Source: Defluviitaleaceae bacterium (GTDB lineage Bacteria; Bacillota; Clostridia; Lachnospirales; WQUN01). From it: DNA of 12,042 bases. Made by a program: the position numbers and the translations under genes. Positions 7,008-12,042 of this stretch are shown here, in pieces. The notes beneath the pieces were generated by a model. That model was given only the letters and a program-made list of their open reading frames with translations, was not told the origin of the DNA and made no database searches. The stretch is taken from the NCBI GenBank assembly GCA_009782245.1, contig WRKK01000309.1:1-12042 (forward strand), written 5' to 3'. How positions within the stretch are numbered: position 1 is the first letter of the stretch; each line of letters starts with the position of its first letter.

Positions 7008-7298
7008 ATGTACGAAATATTGAAAAATCCGCAGGAAATGACCAGAGCGGAAGTTGAAGAAAAATATAACGGCAAGTGGCTATTCATAATCAAGGTAAAT
7101 GGCAACCCGTTTGAGCCTTATGTGAATGAAATTCCCGTTGTGGTGGCAGACGAAGAGTGGGAGGGCGATGAGGACGGCATATACGATAAATATTACAACG
7201 ACCCAAACATAAAAGTAGTATCATGTTTGTCGCTATTGCCGCAACAGCCGCACAATTTGTTCGGTTTTTGGGAGGTGCCTGCTGATGACTGCGATTAA
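7008..7298 (+). CDS. Small acidic protein of unknown function (gene E)
   Basis: The product is 96 residues. I do not recognise the family. It is acidic, with a Glu/Asp-rich centre (EEWEGDEDG) and several aromatic residues (KYNGKWLFI near the start, FGFWEVP near the end), and no membrane segment. ATG 7008 lies 7 bases after AGGAG (6996-7000). ATG 7002 is too close to that site and the TTG at 6969 precedes the promoter. Its last 14 bases overlap the start of the aspartyl protease gene, and F's GGAGG lies inside E, so the two are translationally coupled. It may be a partner, substrate or inhibitor of the protease; this is inference from overlap only. Confidence 0.75.
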   Translation: MYEILKNPQEMTRAEVEEKYNGKWLFIIKVNGNPFEPYVNEIPVVVADEEWEGDEDGIYDKYYNDPNIKVVSCLSLLPQQPHNLFGFWEVPADDCD

Positions 7299-7767
7299 CT
7301 ACGCAAACAAAATTTCCGTGGAAACTAAGGACAATCAGGCGTTTATCGTTTTACATTCAATAGACAATAGCCGCCAACCCGTGAAAGAACTGAGATTTTT
7401 GCTAGATACGGGGGCGTTTATCACAACTATGCAAAAGGAAATGGCAATAAAACACGGTTTCAAAGTAACCGTGCCTAACGCCATTGAAATCGGCGGATTT
7501 GGCGGAAGTAAAATCTTTTGCGACTTGCGGGTTATTCCCACGCTGATTTTTTGCGGCTACAAAATGCAAGATGTAATTATCGCCACGCCAACCGCCGATA
7601 AACTCCCCATTACTGAAGTTGTCGGCATGAACATTTTGGAAAATTTCCAATTTGGCGTTGATTTCGCATTATGCGAATTGTACGCAAACGCCCGAGGTCG
7701 CTACATCAGCCAAAAACCAAAATATCAATGCGGCGAAGTTAGCTTAATGGACGTTGCGGGGGGTTAA
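7285..7767 (+). CDS. Retropepsin-like aspartyl protease (gene F)
   Basis: The product is 160 residues, the size of a single-domain retropepsin-like protease that would act as a homodimer. The catalytic motif is FLLDTGAFIT (38-47), with the nucleophilic Asp at 41 in a DTGA context. A Gly-rich flap-like segment, IGGFGGS, lies at 69-75. The second hydrophobic-hydrophobic-Gly element is VVGMNILENF (112-121), as in the (I/V)(L/I)G(M/R)(N/D)(F/I)L signature of these proteases. No signal peptide or membrane segment is seen, so it is probably cytoplasmic. GGAGG at 7271-7275 serves ATG 7285. No integrase, reverse transcriptase or gag-like gene is near, so this is a cellular stand-alone enzyme, not retroelement debris. 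Its substrate is unknown; E, G or one of the GTPase-cluster proteins are candidates. Confidence 0.85.
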   Translation: MTAINYANKISVETKDNQAFIVLHSIDNSRQPVKELRFLLDTGAFITTMQKEMAIKHGFKVTVPNAIEIGGFGGSKIFCDLRVIPTLIFCGYKMQDVIIATPTADKLPITEVVGMNILENFQFGVDFALCELYANARGRYISQKPKYQCGEVSLMDVAGG

Positions 7768-7778
7768 GGGAGTAAAAA

Positions 7779-8024
7779 ATGGGAAAACTATTCTACGAGT
7801 TGGAATCAATACCCGCCGACATTACGGCGGCAGAATACGAGGCTATGTTGCTAAAATTTTATGACTCGCAGCCTGTAAATAAGGTCTATCGGGATATTCA
7901 CAGGTTCAACCTGGCGGTCTTGGATAGGACAAAGCAAGACATCTTTTTGAAAATTGCCAAAAATTTCTTTGGCGAAGGCCCCAACCAACGAGATTTAACA
8001 TCGTTGCTGAATAAACAAAATTAA
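7779..8024 (+). CDS. Small helical protein of unknown function (gene G)
   Basis: The product is 81 residues. I do not recognise it. It appears largely alpha-helical with alternating charged and hydrophobic residues (AAEYEAMLLKFYDS, HRFNLAVLDR, DIFLKIAKNFF) and no membrane segment or metal-binding motif. AAGGGAG at 7766-7772 lies 6 bases before ATG 7779 and overlaps the stop codon of F, so it is almost certainly co-transcribed with E and F. The following dynamin gene H starts 21 bases later, which suggests read-through into block 3. Confidence 0.7.
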   Translation: MGKLFYELESIPADITAAEYEAMLLKFYDSQPVNKVYRDIHRFNLAVLDRTKQDIFLKIAKNFFGEGPNQRDLTSLLNKQN

Positions 8025-8045
8025 CAAAATACAGGAGGAACGAAA

Positions 8046-10349
8046 GTGAAAAAAGTAGAAATAACGTATAATCCGTACAAGCTGGAAACGACCGTGCTAA
8101 TTGACGGCAAACAGCTAAAAGAAAACAGCGAAATCCGCTCGAGGAGCCAAAGCGGCAACCGCTTGCAAGAATGGGTGGAAGACCTGCCGGCGCTGCTCGT
8201 CCGTGAAACGAACGAACGCCAGTTTGAAGTGGATTTTCGGGGTACGGAACAGGATTTTGAGGATTTGACATTCGTCCTGACGCAAGCCGTCAAGGACGGG
8301 ATTTTGAATGCCAAAATAAACGGCGAATACAAGGCAATAGAAATCGCCGAAAAAGAGCAGAAAATCAAGGAAGTTTTTGCGGAAATCAACGCTGACGATT
8401 TTCCGTTCGAGGAACTGAGGTCTAAGGATATGACCGAGGCGTTCAACAAGGCACTCAACAGCGAGATTGACATCTGCGTGGTGGCGACAATGTCGGCGGG
8501 CAAATCCACGCTGATAAACGCCATTTTGGGCGAAAAAATCATGCCCAGCGCCGCCGAGGCCTGCACCGCCATTATCACACGGCTGAAAAATACAACCGAT
8601 GCCAATATCCCGTTTTCCGCCAAAATCTACAACGAGGCGGGTAACGAAATCGAATCTCACGCCGAACTCGATTTGGAAACGATGCAACGGCTGAACCAAG
8701 ACAAAAATGTCTCGGAAATCCGTGCGGAGGGCAATATTCCAATCGTCTCCTCCAAGGAAATGAAACTGATTTTAATCGACACGCCAGGCCCGACAAACGC
8801 CCGTAATCCCGACCACAAAAAGGTTTTTTACGAAATGTTGAGCAAATCCTCAAAACCGCTCCTGCTCTTTCTCATGGACGCACAATACGAATCCGAAGAC
8901 ACATTTAACTTGCTGAAAAATATTGCGGCGACCATGAAAGAGGGCGGCAAACAGTCCAAAGACCGCTTTATTTTCGCCGTTAATAAATTGGATTCGCTCG
9001 ATCCCGATGTGGACAAACCGCAAGGTTTTCTCGCCCGAGTGTGTAGCTACATCGAAGATGCGGACATCAAAAACCCCCATGTTTTCGGCGTTGCGGCACA
9101 GCCCGCTATGAATATCCGTCTCATGGAAAAAGGCAAGGAAATCAGCAAAAGTGCCGCCCGTGAGGCACGTGCCAACATTGAAAAATTAAATGACGAGCCA
9201 GACCTGCATTTTGAAAAATATGCGCCGCTACCAGCCAGCCTGCGCGGCGAAATCAACGGCAAACTTGATAAAGCCCGTGCGGAAGACGATTCGCTAAATA
9301 ATCCGCAAACGGCGCTGATTCACACGGGCATAACGTCCATAGAGGCGGCAATCCGCCAATATGTGGAAAAATACGCAAAAACCGCCAAAATCAAAACGCT
9401 AGTCGCCACTTTCATGGGCAAATTAGAGGGCAGGTTGGACGAAGAAAACATGAAAAACAACATACTTTCCAACAAAGACAAGCGGGACGAGTACAAGCGG
9501 CAAATTGACGTAATCAACAAAAATTTGGCGGACGGCAAGCAAGCAAAACAGTTCCAAAACGCCATTGACGATGCCCTGAAAAACGCCAAAAGCGACATGG
9601 CAAGCACCGTTGACGCAATCGCCCAAGGTTTCGAGCGGCAAATAACAAAATATTCCGACCAGTACAGCGGCAAGGAATTGACTATTTCAAGGGCAGAGCG
9701 AGTGCGGACACGCCTAGAAAAATACGCCGAGAAAATAACGCCCGAATTTCAGAGCAAATTGGACGCAGGAATCCGAGAAAATTTGATAGAAATCTGCAAC
9801 GAATTGCTAAAACAATACCGAAACAAATTGGCGACCTTGGCGGAGGGGCTTGGAGATTTGGACGCATTGGAGATAAACCCGCTAAAACTAATGGGCGGCG
9901 GCTTTGATTTTGACATTGACGTGGAAGATTTTGTGGAAACTCGGACGGAAAGAATTGTAGTTGGCGAAGAATGGGTTGAAAATCGGGATAGAATGTTCTT
10001 CCAATTTTGGAAACCCAAAGGTCATTATCGTGATAAAATCGAGACGAAAACGGAGAACTACGTGGACGGCTCGAGCCTAATCGAGGAATTTACAACGCCC
10101 ATTCAAGAATGGTTGCTCAACAACCGCAACGCCGCCCTCGAATACGCTGGCAAGGAATCGCAAGCAATCGTTGCCCTTTTCCGCAAGGAATTTGACCGCC
10201 TAGACGCTGTTCTCAACCAAAAAATGCTAGAATTGGAAGACGTAATCCGTGAAGATTACCAAACCGCCGAGAAAATCGAAGAATTGCAGGAGAATTTGAA
10301 AATTTTGCAAGCCATCAAAAATAAAGTGGAGTCCATTTTGGACATTTAA
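8046..10349 (+). CDS. Large bacterial dynamin-like GTPase, paralogue 2 (gene H)
   Basis: The product is 767 residues, collinear with gene D over its whole length. The N-terminal domain (1-85) carries KVEITYNPYKLET and RLQEW. The G domain has ATMSAGKS at 147-154, DTPG at 245-248 and NKLD at 313-316, and helical stalk regions follow (435-610 and 685-767). The NPLKLMGG motif (611-618) is shared with D. The candidate membrane paddle differs: residues 650-658 (MFFQFWKPK) replace D's aromatic loop, flanked by Arg/Lys/Glu-rich strands. The start is GTG 8046, 7 bases after GGAGG (8034-8038), and no ATG fits better. It is expected to be cytoplasmic and membrane-associated, possibly assembling with D, as known bacterial dynamins often act in pairs. 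The next gene, I, starts 37 bases downstream, so both are probably in one transcript with E-F-G. Confidence 0.88.
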   Translation: MKKVEITYNPYKLETTVLIDGKQLKENSEIRSRSQSGNRLQEWVEDLPALLVRETNERQFEVDFRGTEQDFEDLTFVLTQAVKDGILNAKINGEYKAIEIAEKEQKIKEVFAEINADDFPFEELRSKDMTEAFNKALNSEIDICVVATMSAGKSTLINAILGEKIMPSAAEACTAIITRLKNTTDANIPFSAKIYNEAGNEIESHAELDLETMQRLNQDKNVSEIRAEGNIPIVSSKEMKLILIDTPGPTNARNPDHKKVFYEMLSKSSKPLLLFLMDAQYESEDTFNLLKNIAATMKEGGKQSKDRFIFAVNKLDSLDPDVDKPQGFLARVCSYIEDADIKNPHVFGVAAQPAMNIRLMEKGKEISKSAAREARANIEKLNDEPDLHFEKYAPLPASLRGEINGKLDKARAEDDSLNNPQTALIHTGITSIEAAIRQYVEKYAKTAKIKTLVATFMGKLEGRLDEENMKNNILSNKDKRDEYKRQIDVINKNLADGKQAKQFQNAIDDALKNAKSDMASTVDAIAQGFERQITKYSDQYSGKELTISRAERVRTRLEKYAEKITPEFQSKLDAGIRENLIEICNELLKQYRNKLATLAEGLGDLDALEINPLKLMGGGFDFDIDVEDFVETRTERIVVGEEWVENRDRMFFQFWKPKGHYRDKIETKTENYVDGSSLIEEFTTPIQEWLLNNRNAALEYAGKESQAIVALFRKEFDRLDAVLNQKMLELEDVIREDYQTAEKIEELQENLKILQAIKNKVESILDI

Positions 10350-10386
10350 CGTTTGGCGTTTACGCTAGAAAACAGGAGGAAAAATT

Positions 10387-11307
10387 ATGACAGTTAGCAA
10401 CCGTTTTAGGGAAGAAGTACAAAACAACAATATCGCCGCCGTGCGAATAATGCTGAAAGATAGCATTTTGACAGACCCGAGTTTGACGAAATTTAATGCC
10501 ATGTTTGATTTGGCAAAAAATATGTCGGGCTTGTTTGACCCGCACGAGGATCGTGGCGAGCCGCTCAAAGAGGATAAATCGGAGTGGACGAAAGATTACG
10601 GCGACCTGCTAAAATCGCAGATTGTGCCGAATTTCTCCAAGGAGCGTTTGGAGCATTTGAAAAAAGTGGTGCAACATCTTTATCCTGATTTGGCGAAAGC
10701 ACCGCCAAAACCCGTGCAACCAACGCAACCCGCACAGCCCACGCAATCGCAATCGCAACAACAACCGCAACCGCAACGCCAAACTCAACGCCAAACGCAA
10801 CCACAACAGCCACAGCCACAGCCACAGCAACCAACGCAACCACAGCAACCAAAAGTCGGACTTACTTATGAAGAAATTCGGCAACGGGATTTGGAACGAG
10901 ATTCGGGAAAAAACTATCAGAGGGGACAAAGTCCAGCTCCCCCTTTCTTAGCAAACTTGACAACCTCGGCAAAACCGCCAAGACTAAGCTACGAGGAAGA
11001 ACGGGCGATTGACGAGCAAGAGGGCAGATTGGTAACGTACACGATGGAGGGCGCGGCGGCAGGTGCGGTTGTCGGGGCGCTGGCGGGTGCGGCGATTGGC
11101 GGCGTTGTGGCGACTGCGGTTGTGCCAGCGACATTGGCAATCGGCGGCGCAATCGGCTTGGTCGGCGGTGCAATGGTCGGCTCGACCGTGCAAACGGACG
11201 ATGCGGCACGGCTGGAGCAACAAGCCGCCGAAAAAATAGCGGAACTACGGCAAATTTTAGCCGAATTGGAAGACATTTATAGGAGGAAAAATTATGGAAG
11301 TTTCTAA
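10387..11307 (+). CDS. Glycine-zipper membrane protein with Pro/Gln-rich linker, paralogue 1 (gene I)
   Basis: The product is 306 residues in four parts. Residues 1-103 form a helical domain shared with gene J (VRIMLKDS at 19-26, NAMFDLAKNMSGLFDPHEDR at 37-56, NFSKERLEHLKKVVQHLYPD at 82-101). I believe this domain occurs in other Bacillota proteins but cannot name it. Residues 104-157 are a Pro/Gln-rich low-complexity linker. Residues 160-214 contain two related motifs (TYEEIRQRD at 160 and SYEEERAIDEQEGR at 201). Residues 222-266 are a Gly/Ala-rich hydrophobic hairpin with repeated GxxxG/AxxxG spacing, typical of glycine-zipper membrane helices. A short charged helix (272-300) ends the protein. 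AGGAGG serves ATG 10387. The C-terminal 14 bases overlap gene J. A membrane-inserted partner of dynamin H, or a pore-like effector, is inferred only. Confidence 0.8.
   Translation: MTVSNRFREEVQNNNIAAVRIMLKDSILTDPSLTKFNAMFDLAKNMSGLFDPHEDRGEPLKEDKSEWTKDYGDLLKSQIVPNFSKERLEHLKKVVQHLYPDLAKAPPKPVQPTQPAQPTQSQSQQQPQPQRQTQRQTQPQQPQPQPQQPTQPQQPKVGLTYEEIRQRDLERDSGKNYQRGQSPAPPFLANLTTSAKPPRLSYEEERAIDEQEGRLVTYTMEGAAAGAVVGALAGAAIGGVVATAVVPATLAIGGAIGLVGGAMVGSTVQTDDAARLEQQAAEKIAELRQILAELEDIYRRKNYGSF
10710..10850 (+). repeat. Low-complexity CA-rich repeats encoding the Pro/Gln linker
   Basis: Imprecise repeats of CACAGC, CAACCG, CAATCG and ACGCAACC-like units encode the Pro-Gln-Thr-Ser linker of gene I. A related shorter array of CAATCG/CAATCA units (about 11660-11690) encodes the Ser-Gln linker of gene J. 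Such arrays change length easily by slippage, and the hexameric units would keep the frame. Confidence 0.7.
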
Positions 11308-11905
11308 ATCATTCAAAGATGCGGTAAGCAAGAATGACGTGAGCAAAGTGCGAATAATGCTGAAAGATAGCCTGTTTACAGACCCTAGCTTTGGCAAATT
11401 TAATGCCATGTTTGCGTTGGCGAAAAATATGTCGGGTTTGTTTGACCCGCACGAGGATCGTGGCGAGCCGTTTAAGCCGCAATCGGAGTGGACGAAAGAT
11501 TACGGCGACTTGTTAAAATCGCAGATTGTGCCGAATTTTTCGCACGAGCGGCTTGACCATTTGAAAAAAGTGGTGCAACATCTGTATCCCGACTTGGCGA
11601 AACCCAAGCCACAAGCCGCCCCAAAACCGACCACCACGCAATCACGAGCCACATCGCAACCCACGCAATCGCAATCGCAATCACAATCGACAATGTCCTA
11701 CGAAGAAATACGCGCGCGAGACGAGCGAGAGGGCAGGGTTGCGAATCGTGCGGCAGAGGGTGCGGTTGCAGGTGCGGTCGTTGGCGGCGTGGCAGGTGCG
11801 GTTGTCGGCGTGGCGGCATCTAGCACGGTTATTGTGCCTTTGGCAATCGGCGTTGTGATAGGTGCAGTCGGCGGCGGGTTTGTCGGCTCTAATATGAGGA
11901 AGTAG
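11294..11905 (+). CDS. Glycine-zipper membrane protein, paralogue 2 (gene J)
   Basis: The product is 203 residues, a shorter version of gene I. Residues 1-102 match I's N-terminal domain closely (VRIMLKDS, NAMFALAKNMSGLFDPHEDR, SEWTKDYGDLLKSQIVPNFS). Residues 103-133 are a Pro/Thr/Ser/Gln linker. Residues 135-148 hold a single SYEEIRARDEREGR motif. Residues 154-198 are a glycine-zipper hydrophobic hairpin (AVAGAVVGGVAGAVVG). The protein ends with a basic NMRK and lacks I's C-terminal helix. AGGAGG at 11281-11286 lies inside the end of gene I, and the ATG overlaps I by 14 bases, so the pair is translationally coupled. Two different-length paralogues with the same parts suggest a hetero-oligomeric membrane assembly. 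This is inference. Confidence 0.8.
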   Translation: MEVSKSFKDAVSKNDVSKVRIMLKDSLFTDPSFGKFNAMFALAKNMSGLFDPHEDRGEPFKPQSEWTKDYGDLLKSQIVPNFSHERLDHLKKVVQHLYPDLAKPKPQAAPKPTTTQSRATSQPTQSQSQSQSTMSYEEIRARDEREGRVANRAAEGAVAGAVVGGVAGAVVGVAASSTVIVPLAIGVVIGAVGGGFVGSNMRK

Positions 11906-11944
11906 GATTTGACTTTTTGGGGAAAATCGGCGTTTGTGGGGTTC

Positions 11945-11971
11945 GTAGGGGCGACCGTCCTCGGTCGCCCG
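11945..11971. repeat. GC-rich palindrome after gene J, possible terminator or REP-like repeat
   Basis: GGGCGACCG (11949-11957) is perfectly complementary to CGGTCGCCC (11962-11970) across a TCCT loop. The preceding GTA and the GTAGGGGCG core are shared with the element at 6858-6866. It lies 40 bases after the last gene and could end the transcript, although no T tract follows. The remaining sequence to 12042 shows no gene. Confidence 0.65.
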
Positions 11972-12042
11972 TCCCTCGCAAAATGGCGAAATATTGGCGA
12001 TTTTCTGCCGTTTGCCCCAAAATCAACGTTTGCGTGTTTCGT

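Noticed and set aside
7285..7767. Aspartyl protease as part of a retroelement or prophage
   Set aside because: No reverse transcriptase, integrase, capsid or terminase genes are nearby. Stand-alone retropepsin-like proteases are common in bacteria.
10710..10850. CA-rich repeats as a non-coding minisatellite interrupting gene I
   Set aside because: The frame is maintained throughout, and J has an analogous Ser/Gln linker at the same place, so it is a coding linker.

Overview
The window looks like an accessory region from a low-to-mid GC Bacillota (Clostridia-like) genome. The reasons are strong AGGAGG-type ribosome binding sites before nearly every gene, a DUF4230 protein, and short palindromic intergenic repeats of a kind I associate with gut Clostridia. 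This taxonomic call is inference; no rRNA or housekeeping gene is present. All supported genes are on the + strand.

Layout. Positions 1-42 are a GGACA pentanucleotide microsatellite that runs off the window edge. A short hydrophobic minus-strand frame, possibly a broken membrane-protein gene, is read into it. A membrane-anchored DUF4230 protein (287-904) follows, then an intrinsic-terminator-like hairpin. A ~450 bp intergenic region holds candidate promoters and an AT-rich palindrome. From 1352 to 11905 there is an almost continuous gene string in three blocks. Block 1 (1352-6825) has four tightly spaced genes: a ~400-aa dynamin-type small GTPase (A), an EF-Tu-domain-2-like barrel protein with two membrane segments (B), a protein joining that barrel to the A-type GTPase (C), and a 775-aa bacterial dynamin-like protein (D). 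Block 2 (7008-8024) has its own extended -10 promoter and holds a small acidic protein (E), a retropepsin-like aspartyl protease (F) and a small helical protein (G). Block 3 (8046-11905) has a second large dynamin-like protein, paralogous to D (H), and two tandem paralogues (I, J) with a conserved N-terminal domain, a Pro/Gln/Ser-rich linker and a glycine-zipper membrane segment. A GC-rich palindrome of a family also found at 6850-6900 follows J.

How the genes may work together (inference): the cluster encodes four GTPases, three membrane proteins (B, I, J) and one protease. The most economical reading is a membrane-associated, GTP-driven machine. D and H would be a dynamin pair that remodels membrane, A and C accessory GTPases, and B, I and J membrane anchors or pore-like partners. 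Bacterial tandem dynamins are known from Bacillus DynA, Nostoc BDLP and the E. coli Leo system, with roles in membrane fusion, membrane repair, phage tolerance or vesicle release. I do not recognise this exact arrangement. The duplications (B to C, A to C, D to H, I to J), some nearly identical at the DNA level, suggest an expanding and recombining locus.
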